Source: Chloroflexia bacterium
GTDB lineage: Bacteria; Chloroflexota; Chloroflexia; Thermomicrobiales; JALYUS01
DNA: 5,676 bases
Assembly (NCBI GenBank): GCA_025928215.1
Contig: JAICJW010000300.1
Span: 1 to 5,676 of the forward strand
Direction: 5' to 3'
Shown here one piece after another: positions 1 to 5,371 of this stretch (the first letter of the stretch is position 1; every line of letters begins with the position of its first letter). The notes under the pieces were generated by a model, which was given only the letters and a program-made list of their open reading frames with translations, had not been told where the DNA came from and did not search any database. The position numbers and the translations under genes were made by a program.

Positions 1-264
1 ACGGGCAACGCGACCTTTCGCCTTCGAGTACGCTGTGAAGCGCCGATGAGAAATCCCGCATTTCCGATGCGGGACCGGATACGATTCGATCGAACATTTG
101 ACGGACTCATCCCAGACCTCCCCCTCATTCCTCTCCCCGAGTGACCCGCACGGAGCATTCGCCATTACCTGACCATTTCCATACCCCCACACCGCAATAC
201 CCCGGAGCGAAAGCGCCCGCACCGCATCGCGACGATAACGCTCGAAAAGCACGCGGAACCGCAT
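1..264 (-). CDS. Weak open frame running off the left edge, possible N-terminus of the next leftward gene
   Basis: From ATG at 264-262 the minus strand is open for 88 codons to the window edge, downstream of the leftward promoter. The predicted start is MRFRVLFERYRRDAVRALSL. Against it: about one residue in five is Arg, the other frames are also fairly open because of GC content, no known motif is visible, and the nearest ribosome-like run (GAGGAGAGG, 284-292) is 19 nt from the ATG with no canonical start at a normal distance. A GTG at 306 in the same frame is an alternative. The frame also covers a perfect hairpin at 54-74. I regard it as more likely non-coding than coding. Confidence 0.22.
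   Translation of the reverse strand, partial: MRFRVLFERYRRDAVRALSLRGIAVWGYGNGQVMANAPCGSLGERNEGEVWDESVKCSIESYPVPHRKCGISHRRFTAYSKAKGRVAR
54..74 (-). terminator. Perfect 8-bp hairpin with a short T run on the minus strand; terminator-like
   Basis: TCCCGCAT and ATGCGGGA (54-61 and 67-74) pair perfectly around a 5-nt loop. On the minus strand the stem is followed by TTTCTC, a weak T tract; on the plus strand it is followed by CCGGATACG, with no T tract. It could end leftward transcripts, either from the promoter at 354-382 or read-through from the operon. The poor T tract keeps confidence modest. Confidence 0.4.
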
Positions 265-300
265 CGGTGAACGCTGACGATTTCCTCTCCTCTTGTGTGA

Positions 301-480
301 AAACACGCTAGTATATAAGAATAGTGTGATCTCTTCTGGCGACGGTAGCCATTATATTACGTTATTCCTAAGAGTTTGTCAATCCACTCTCACTTCTGAA
401 AAATGTAAATATTGTAATCCTTTAGTTACTCGACATAACGTTGCAATCGCTTGGCTTGTCGAAGCAGTCTCTATCGTCGA
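301..480. other. AT-rich island (38% GC) between the operon end and the left edge
   Basis: Counting bases by hand gives 69 G+C in 180 (38%), against 70-80% in sampled 60-base lines of the operon genes. It contains the leftward promoter. A 73-codon frame from TTG 293 to 514 on the plus strand crosses it, but that frame has no ribosome site, no recognisable motif and codon use unlike the genes here, so I treat the island as non-coding regulatory or foreign DNA. Confidence 0.6.
354..382 (-). promoter_or_regulatory. Leftward sigma70-type promoter
   Basis: On the minus strand a consensus -35 TTGACA (377-382) is followed by a 17-bp spacer and -10 TAATAT (354-359). TATAAT itself overlaps it at 351-356 with a 20-bp spacer. 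Transcription would start near 344-348 and run leftward. The promoter lies about 310 bases beyond the stop of the last operon gene, so it would begin a separate unit and not serve the operon. This assumes ordinary housekeeping sigma recognition. Confidence 0.55.
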
Positions 481-514
481 GATGTTGCGATCCCCTGAAT
501 TTCTGCAATCTTAA

Positions 515-692
515 GGGAATGGGTGCGATGAGCGCCGGCTCTTTCGATCAGCGTGGTTCCAGGAAATAAGGGGAGTCGATCGAGGATCTGACAGTGCCGG
601 CGTAGAGTGGCGGAATGCGAGCAAGACGAAGCCAACAGAGATCAGGATATCGGTTTGAATGGGAAGAGGCGATTCATGGGTGATTGGCGGCG
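515..692. other. Gene-free spacer after the operon's last stop
   Basis: I see no supported gene or strong rho-independent terminator here. The only stem of note is GAGC-GCCG-GCTC (529-540), with four base pairs and a short following TTTC on the plus strand, too weak to call. Open frames in this stretch are short and lack ribosome sites or motifs. The operon therefore either ends by a rho-dependent mechanism or runs on toward the hairpin at 54-74. Confidence 0.5.
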
Positions 693-1427
693 TTATGGAT
701 GCGTTGCCCCAGCGTCAATCGGCGCGCTCCGGAGCGAATCGGGCAAGCCGTGCAGACAATCGGTCGGTAGCGTCATATGATAACGATCCCGCGCGATCAG
801 CCAGAAGGTGAGCGTGGTGAGATGGACGCGGCGGTAGGCTGCGCCGCCCTCCGTTGGCAGGAGGGCGTCGTACTGCGTCAGCCAGTGGAGGGCGCCCTCC
901 CGGTCATCCTCGACGACGGCCAGCACATAGCGAGCTTTCGGATAGTGCGTGCCGAGCATTGCGACGGTCTTCGGCGACGCGGATTTGACGGGTGTGAGCA
1001 GTTTCCGCACGCGCGCGTCATTCGCCCGACTCGCACCCCAGAGCGCCAGCGCGTATTGCACGCGGTGAGGGAGCGTGTCTCCTTTCTGCTTCACAACGGC
1101 GTCGAGCACCTGCGCGAGTGTGTCGAGTTTCTTCGTTACATCGCCGCCCGCCAGAAACGCATCCGCGATCAAATCCGCATTGTTGCCGACATATTCATCG
1201 GGCAGCGCCTCGTAAGAATGCACGCGATCATGGAGGCCACGCTGCCAGGCGCGTTCGAGATATGGCCCGACCCGCTCGACCGGGAATCCGGCGGCAAGGT
1301 ACGCCCGCGCCGTGTCGCGGCATCGCCACGAGGTCGTTTCGTAGCGCGCGAGGTCGAAGGAGAGCATATCGAGCGCCCGGCGAGCGGCATCGAGCGCCGC
1401 CGCCTCACGCGAGGATGTGTCCGTCAC
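693..1427 (-). CDS. Unrecognised helical protein, last gene of the glycosyltransferase operon
   Basis: A 244-residue protein that I do not recognise. It has no signal peptide and no clear membrane segment. The sequence is rich in Ala, Leu, Arg and Asp in helix-like spacing (for example AALDAARRALDML, 10-22; RDTARAYLAAGFPVERVGPYLERAWQRG, 37-64; DTLAQVLDAVVKQ, 102-114; REGALHWLTQYDALL, 176-190). This suggests an all-alpha, possibly TPR-like or solenoid fold, probably cytosolic. No catalytic motif stands out. The GTG start at 1427 is the only plausible one: an in-frame stop lies three codons upstream (1436-1434), and GGAG sits 9 nt before it (1437-1440), the same spacing as for the membrane glycosyltransferase. 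It follows the GNAT stop by 39 nt on the same strand, so it is probably co-transcribed. A long frame on the opposite strand (777-1871) spans two genes and looks like an antisense shadow. Confidence 0.78.
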   Translation of the reverse strand: MTDTSSREAAALDAARRALDMLSFDLARYETTSWRCRDTARAYLAAGFPVERVGPYLERAWQRGLHDRVHSYEALPDEYVGNNADLIADAFLAGGDVTKKLDTLAQVLDAVVKQKGDTLPHRVQYALALWGASRANDARVRKLLTPVKSASPKTVAMLGTHYPKARYVLAVVEDDREGALHWLTQYDALLPTEGGAAYRRVHLTTLTFWLIARDRYHMTLPTDCLHGLPDSLRSAPIDAGATHP

Positions 1428-1466
1428 CGTGCATCACTCCAGTCGTGGGACGTGGTGTGTGCGGCC

Positions 1467-2003
1467 TCACCACGGATACCCACAGAGATTGATCGTTCCG
1501 TCGCGCGGTGCCTCGCCATGGGCGGGGAGCACCATCGGCAGATTCGTCGTGAAGGGAATCGTACCACCGGGTTGCGCGACGAGAAGCGTGCCGCGATAGC
1601 GCTGCCACCCAAGCCGTTCGTAGTACGGCACCGTCGGGGGCAGGCAGACGAGCAGGATAAACGCCACGCCGCGTTCAGCCGTGAAAAAACTCTTTGCCGT
1701 GCGTATCGCGGCGGCTGCGTAGCCGCGACCGCGCGCATCGGGGTGCGTCTTCACGCCGCCGATGCCGCCGATGTAGGTGGATACGCCGTCCACGGCGATG
1801 TCACGCGTCAGCATCCCGACGTGCGAAACGAGGCGATCGTTGTCATCCCGGACACGGACGGCCCACTGTGAAGGCGCCCATGTCACTTCAGTAGCCGGAA
1901 GGGTCGCGATTACGTCCGGCGAATAGACGGCGATGGTGAGCGCGCGCAATTCGTCGCGGTCGGCGGGCGACAAGTCCTCAACAGGGGTGATGTCAATCCG
2001 CAC
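1467..2003 (-). CDS. GNAT-family N-acetyltransferase, AAC(2')-like in outline
   Basis: A 178-residue acetyl-CoA-dependent acyltransferase. Motif A is clear at GVKTHPDARGRGYAAAAI (83-100), with the acetyl-CoA pyrophosphate loop R-G-R-G-Y-A at 91-96. Motif B follows at PYYERLGWQRY (126-136), where Tyr127/128 are candidates for the usual general acid. The C-terminus, TINLCGYPW, recalls the Trp-terminated ends of AAC(2')-I and related GNAT proteins. The whole is one GNAT domain of normal length. Start choice: an ATG at 2033 adds 10 residues (MSRRTKRSHL) but has no ribosome site. GTG at 2003 has GGAG 7 nt upstream and gives a compact MRIDITPVEDL start, overlapping the glycosyltransferase stop by 11 nt. 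In this operon it could acetylate an amino-sugar or a peptide amine, but the substrate is not determined. Aminoglycoside acetylation is possible by family resemblance only and is not supported by context. Confidence 0.9.
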   Translation of the reverse strand: MRIDITPVEDLSPADRDELRALTIAVYSPDVIATLPATEVTWAPSQWAVRVRDDNDRLVSHVGMLTRDIAVDGVSTYIGGIGGVKTHPDARGRGYAAAAIRTAKSFFTAERGVAFILLVCLPPTVPYYERLGWQRYRGTLLVAQPGGTIPFTTNLPMVLPAHGEAPRDGTINLCGYPW

Positions 2004-3489
2004 CAGATGACTCCGCTTCGTACGGCGGCTCATCGTGCGCGGGGAGCATGAGCAGCGACATCAGGCTGGCGGCGGCGATACCGAGCACCATCGCCGCGAA
2101 CCCCCAGAGAATGCGGACACTCACGGGCGAAGCCGCGTAGAATTCGTACACGGGCAGGAGCGCCGCGAGATGTTTGCCGAAACCACCGAGCCAGTGCATG
2201 AGTAAATTGTTGCGACCGTCCGGCTGGTTGTACAACCACTGCGGTTGACGCAGCCAGCCCGCCGTCCAGAAAAATCCCCACGCGCCGACGATCCCGAGCA
2301 GCCATGCCGCGCCGCGTGGGCGCGTCCGCGCGGCGGATTCCCACCACCAGGCGAGCGGGAGTGCGAGGAGTGGCAGCGCGGCCGTCCAGTAGCGCGCCGC
2401 CGGTCCCCACTCGCCCCACCAGACGATATATGCACTGATGATGACCGCATACGGAATGAGCACGAGCAACAGCGCGATGCCGTTCGCGGGATGCGCGCGT
2501 GTATAGAGCACGAGCGCCGCCGCAGCGAGCAGATAGACCGGCGCGACGATCAATAGCCCCCATTGCGCGTCGAGGAGCGAGCCGAAAAAGCCATTGACCG
2601 TACCGGCGACGTTGGAGAAGCCCGCATGATCCTGCCGGTTCGGGACAGGATAATGATAAAAGACGAGCGAGTAGAGTTCGAACAACCCCAGCAACCCGGC
2701 GGCGGGCGCGTTGCCGAACATTGCCGGGCGCCACGCCGCACGGAGATGCCGCCACGCAAAGAGGATCGCCAGCCCCGCGACGACCGGAACGAAGCGCGCA
2801 TGCAGCCAGGGGAGATACCCGACGCTGAGGCCGATAACCGCCCACTGCAACGGCGTGTTGCGGGGCGCGAGCAGGCGGCGGACGGCGTAGATGAGCAGGA
2901 GCGCGGCGGGCATCTCCGGGAAGATCAGGAAGGCATAGGTCGCCAGCGGCACGCTCGCCATCAGAATTGCGGTGAGAATCAGCGCGCGATGGCGGGCGGC
3001 GACGCTCCGCGCGAGGAGGAAAAGGTTCGCCGCGACAGCGGCGGCCATCAGGTTATAGAGGAGCACCACACCCGTTCGCCCGCGCAACGCGAATGGCACG
3101 AGGATGAGGACGGGGATACCGAGGCCATGCTTCGAGTACAGCCCGGTACGAAACGTCTTCGAGGCGTGCGGGGGCAAATCCGGCGAGATGTTCGGCCAGC
3201 CCTGCCAGTTTCGCGGGAGGGGATACGAGGGATAGAACCGGAGCCAATCGTGCGCCGCGAAGTTGTTCGTCTCGTCAATGTCGTGATCGTGGAGGATCGA
3301 ATAGGCGGTCATCAGATAGAACGGTTCGTCGCCCGTCACCGGATCGAGGCGCGTCGTGATGCGTGGGATGCAGGCGGCGAAGATCAGGAAGGCGATCCCG
3401 AAGACCGCCAGCGCAATCTGATGGTCGGTGAAGGTGGCGAGACGCAGGCGGAAGCGCGCCTGCGTTTCGGGGCGGGCGGTTGTCGTCAT
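1993..3489 (-). CDS. Multi-spanning membrane glycosyltransferase, PMT/ArnT-like (GT39/GT83-type GT-C fold)
   Basis: A 498-residue polytopic membrane protein, probably transferring a sugar from a polyprenyl-phosphate carrier to a target outside the membrane. An N-terminal helix (about 24-44) leads into the first external loop carrying TGDEPFY (52-58), where Asp54-Glu55 is the catalytic acidic pair expected in this superfamily. KHGLG (120-124) follows in the same loop. I count roughly 10-12 hydrophobic segments, including about 126-135, 142-163, 168-190, 192-206, 214-245, 262-280, 311-329, 337-357, 368-382, 395-412 and 457-482. NGFFGSLLDAQWGLLIVAPVYLL (299-321) resembles a conserved loop of related bacterial proteins. 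An in-frame ATG at 3570 would add 27 residues, but I prefer the ATG at 3489: it forms an ATGA overlap with the GT4 stop and has GGAG 9 nt upstream (3499-3502). Donor and acceptor cannot be read from the sequence. Confidence 0.88.
   Translation of the reverse strand: MTTTARPETQARFRLRLATFTDHQIALAVFGIAFLIFAACIPRITTRLDPVTGDEPFYLMTAYSILHDHDIDETNNFAAHDWLRFYPSYPLPRNWQGWPNISPDLPPHASKTFRTGLYSKHGLGIPVLILVPFALRGRTGVVLLYNLMAAAVAANLFLLARSVAARHRALILTAILMASVPLATYAFLIFPEMPAALLLIYAVRRLLAPRNTPLQWAVIGLSVGYLPWLHARFVPVVAGLAILFAWRHLRAAWRPAMFGNAPAAGLLGLFELYSLVFYHYPVPNRQDHAGFSNVAGTVNGFFGSLLDAQWGLLIVAPVYLLAAAALVLYTRAHPANGIALLLVLIPYAVIISAYIVWWGEWGPAARYWTAALPLLALPLAWWWESAARTRPRGAAWLLGIVGAWGFFWTAGWLRQPQWLYNQPDGRNNLLMHWLGGFGKHLAALLPVYEFYAASPVSVRILWGFAAMVLGIAAASLMSLLMLPAHDEPPYEAESSGAD
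2011..2014 (-). promoter_or_regulatory. Ribosome binding site GGAG that decides the GTG start of the GNAT gene
   Basis: GGAG on the minus strand is spaced 7 nt (TCATCTG) from GTG 2003-2001. No purine-rich element precedes the competing ATG at 2033, where the upstream sequence is CTCCCCGCGCACG. This makes the GTG the more likely start. The element is inside the last codons of the upstream glycosyltransferase gene. Confidence 0.6.
3486..3489 (-). other. ATGA start/stop overlap coupling the two glycosyltransferase genes
   Basis: Read on the minus strand, the PMT-like gene starts with ATG (3489-3487) and the GT4 gene stops with TGA (3488-3486), giving a 4-nt ATGA overlap. The ribosome site GGAG (3502-3499) lies inside the last codons of the GT4 gene. 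Such overlaps usually mean the downstream gene is translated by re-initiating or closely following ribosomes, which supports a shared function and stoichiometry. Confidence 0.9.
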
Positions 3490-4736
3490 CGCGCGACACT
3501 CCGCGCCAACACCGTTTCGTAGATCGCTTCCACGGTCTCCGCCTGCGTTGCCCAGGTCTGCTCCCGCCACGCGCGTTCCCGCGCGGCGTCTCCGAGCGAG
3601 CGCGCTCGATCCGGGTCCGCAAGCAGACGTATCACGGCGGCGGCGAGGGCGTGCGGGTCACCCGGCGGAACGAGCAGCCCCGTCTCATTATGCCGAATGA
3701 CGCTAGCGTTCTCGCCCACGGCGGTTGCGACGATAGCCTGCCCGGCCGCGAGCAAATCGAGCGTTTTGACCGACGATTTTGCGCGGTTAATCAACGTATC
3801 GTCGAAGGGGAGGAGCGCGACATCCGCCGCGCGGACGTACGCGGGAACCATCGCGAACGGGACGATACCCGTGGCCGTCACCGCGTCCCCGTGCTCGGCC
3901 AGTGCACGCCGTGCGTGGATGTCCTCACCGTGCAGGCCACTCCCGACAACAAGTAATCGCGCCGCCGGGCATGCCGCTCGAATGAGGCGGAAGCATGACG
4001 CGACGGTCTCCGGCGCGAACTCCACGAAGCGGGTGTAGAGGAGGACCGTCGGGCCATCGAGGACGCGTTCGCGTCGTATCCGCGCGGCATCCCGCATGAT
4101 CGCCGCCTGACCCGGCCATGCGGCATACCGCGTGCGATCGAGCGCGTTGGGGAGATACGTTACCCGGGTCGGTGGGATGCCCAGCCCCCATTGCTGCGCT
4201 TCGAGCGTTCTGCTCGCGACGGTCACATGCGCGGCGCGGTGGGGAAGATGCCGCTCCTGCCAGGCGAAGAGCTGTCGTTGCATGGCGGAATACGTGCCGC
4301 GGTCATTCCAGCCGCCCACGCCCTCCCAATCGTCCGTGTCGAGTACGATGGGCAACGTGCGGAGAAGCGACATAACCAGCCCGGCATATCCCTTCGGCTT
4401 GAAGAGATGGACGACATCAGGCCGTGCCGCCGCCACTGCTGCTCGTAGCGCGCCGACGATGCCCGGCGTCCGCATACGCGACGGCAACGCGATGTTGACG
4501 ACGCGCACGCCGCTCTCTACCCACGATTTTCCGGCATCCGTGGGGTGATCCCAGGGCGGTACGATCATGGTCACGTCGTGACCACGCGCGGCGAGTTCCC
4601 TGCCCAGCGGCAGCGCCCGGTAGGTCATCGTCGCCTTCGGCTGCATCCCGAACCCGCCGAGCAAGACAATCCGCCGCGCGCGAAGGCGGTTGGGGGGAAT
4701 CAATGCAGGCGGAGCGGACGCGACCGTCTCAAGCAT
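3486..4736 (-). CDS. GT4-family (GT-B fold) glycosyltransferase
   Basis: A 416-residue cytosolic or membrane-associated glycosyltransferase that would move a sugar from a nucleotide-activated donor to a glycan, lipid or protein acceptor. The N-terminal acceptor domain starts at about residue 22 (RRIVLLGGFGMQPKATM, glycine-rich loop) and contains the LDTDDWEG segment at 132-139. The C-terminal donor domain runs from about residue 229: VLLYTRF, then LLVVGSGLHGEDI (261-273), ADVALLPFDD (305-313) and KSSVKTLDLLAAGQAIVAT (320-338). The usual GT4 E-x7-E pair is not literal here. The second acid is Asp327 and the first position is Ala, a variant of the 'S-P-x-K-x-x-E-x-M-A-x-G' subtype. GLLVPPGD (353-360) is a standard family tail. 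The ATG at 4736 lacks a clear Shine-Dalgarno sequence. The stop overlaps the next gene by 4 nt (ATGA), so the two are probably translationally coupled. Family call is strong; donor and acceptor are unknown. Confidence 0.93.
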   Translation of the reverse strand: MLETVASAPPALIPPNRLRARRIVLLGGFGMQPKATMTYRALPLGRELAARGHDVTMIVPPWDHPTDAGKSWVESGVRVVNIALPSRMRTPGIVGALRAAVAAARPDVVHLFKPKGYAGLVMSLLRTLPIVLDTDDWEGVGGWNDRGTYSAMQRQLFAWQERHLPHRAAHVTVASRTLEAQQWGLGIPPTRVTYLPNALDRTRYAAWPGQAAIMRDAARIRRERVLDGPTVLLYTRFVEFAPETVASCFRLIRAACPAARLLVVGSGLHGEDIHARRALAEHGDAVTATGIVPFAMVPAYVRAADVALLPFDDTLINRAKSSVKTLDLLAAGQAIVATAVGENASVIRHNETGLLVPPGDPHALAAAVIRLLADPDRARSLGDAARERAWREQTWATQAETVEAIYETVLARSVAR

Positions 4737-4759
4737 AGCGAGGATGATACCACGCGCAC

Positions 4760-5314
4760 TCAGCCCGCGAGCGGTTCGTTATTGCGGGCGAAGCGTTGAC
4801 CGTTGATGCTGGGGACGGTGTAGGTTCCCTCGGTCACCGGCACGCGTACGGTGCCCGCCGTGACGCCGACGATGCGGACCATGTCGCCCGGTTGGAGCGA
4901 CTGCACGCGCGGCGAAACGGGGAAACTGACCCGACCGGCGTACCCGCGTTGCGGCGGGACGGCGATATAGAAGATGAGCGTCGCACCTTCAGGGATAGGC
5001 ACGGTGAGGACAACCGCGCCGACATCAACGTCCACGCTCGGCCGAACGGCGTACGTCGCGATGGCGGGCGTGCCGACCGGCCAGTTCGCGTTCCGCAACG
5101 TGTCAGGCGCTTTCGGTGATTCATTCGTGTCGGTCGTCGGTGTCGGATAGAACGCGGGCGTCGGCACACGCACGCCGACAAATGGCGTAATCGTCGCAGT
5201 GGGCGGGGCAGTCACCGTCGGAGGCGCGGCAGGCGTCGCGGTTGGCGTGGCGCCCGCGCATGCAACGACAGTTACTCCCAGCAAAAACATGCAAACAAGA
5301 GCTATACGATGCAT
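4760..5314 (-). CDS. Secreted lipoprotein with Pro/Thr-rich linker and unknown C-terminal domain
   Basis: A 184-residue exported lipoprotein of unknown function. I chose the ATG at 5314 because it starts directly with a signal peptide: MHR, then a hydrophobic stretch at residues 4-18 and a lipobox VVAC with the lipidated Cys19. An in-frame ATG 16 codons upstream (5362) would add a charged segment before the signal and has no better ribosome site; AGCAGG sits 5 nt before the chosen ATG. Residues 20-65 are a Thr/Pro/Ala-rich linker of the kind common on Chloroflexota surface proteins. Residues 70-184 alternate hydrophobic and polar residues (for example VGAVVLTVPIPEGATLIFYI and GDMVRIVGVTAGTVRV) and look like a beta-rich globular domain that I cannot name. 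It lies 23 nt upstream of the GT4 glycosyltransferase on the same strand, so a role at the envelope linked to the glycosylation genes is plausible but only inferred. Confidence 0.85.
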   Translation of the reverse strand: MHRIALVCMFLLGVTVVACAGATPTATPAAPPTVTAPPTATITPFVGVRVPTPAFYPTPTTDTNESPKAPDTLRNANWPVGTPAIATYAVRPSVDVDVGAVVLTVPIPEGATLIFYIAVPPQRGYAGRVSFPVSPRVQSLQPGDMVRIVGVTAGTVRVPVTEGTYTVPSINGQRFARNNEPLAG

Positions 5315-5327
5315 TGATGCCTGCTCT

Positions 5328-5343
5328 GCTATGTCAACATAGC
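5328..5343. promoter_or_regulatory. Perfect 16-bp palindrome upstream of the lipoprotein gene; possible operator
   Basis: GCTATGTCAACATAGC has two perfect 7-bp arms around a 2-bp centre. It lies 13 nt upstream of the lipoprotein ATG (5314) and 28 nt downstream of the HNH stop. The geometry suits a dimeric repressor or activator controlling the downstream operon. It also contains TTGACA on the minus strand, but the hexamer 17 bp downstream is poor as a -10 and overlaps the start codon, so I do not call a promoter. Because it lies within the codons of the longer alternative start at 5362, it supports the shorter start only weakly. No second copy was noticed in the window. Confidence 0.4.
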
Positions 5344-5371
5344 ACTTGCGCGAAATCAGCATGGTAGAAGA

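Noticed and set aside
1..144. Plus-strand frame entering from the left edge and stopping at 142-144
   Set aside because: It is only 47 codons, Pro/Arg-rich, without a motif and overlapping a hairpin. It could be the tail of a plus-strand gene, but nothing supports that.
221..266. Direct repeat ACCGCATCG at 221-229 and 258-266
   Set aside because: Two 9-nt copies in GC-rich sequence can arise by chance; no further copies or regular structure.
1..345. Leftward transcript considered as RNase P RNA, tmRNA or SRP RNA
   Set aside because: None of the hallmark conserved segments of these RNAs could be found by eye.
440..495. Repeated GTTGCAATC / GTTGCGATC about 42 nt apart, considered as CRISPR repeats
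   Set aside because: Only two imperfect 9-nt copies, with no longer repeat unit or regular spacing.
293..514. 73-codon plus-strand frame from TTG with a CKYC motif
   Set aside because: It sits in the AT-rich promoter island, uses a rare start, has no ribosome site and no recognisable family. A single C-x2-C is not enough evidence.
529..540. GAGCGCCGGCTC stem considered as an operon terminator
   Set aside because: Only four base pairs, and the short T run follows on the plus strand, the wrong direction for the minus-strand operon.
777..1871. Long plus-strand open frame of 364 codons
   Set aside because: It lies antisense to two well-supported minus-strand genes (the helical protein and the GNAT) and bridges their intergenic gap. 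The product is Arg-rich with no motif, as expected for a GC-rich shadow frame.
2563..3522. Plus-strand open frame of 319 codons
   Set aside because: It is antisense to the membrane glycosyltransferase. The product is full of Arg, Glu and Gln (complement of hydrophobic codons) with no domain, so it is a mirror of the membrane protein.
5309..5337. TTGACA within the palindrome considered as a promoter -35 for the operon
   Set aside because: The hexamer 17 bp downstream is ATGCAT, a poor -10 that overlaps the start codon, so it would not yield a translatable leader.
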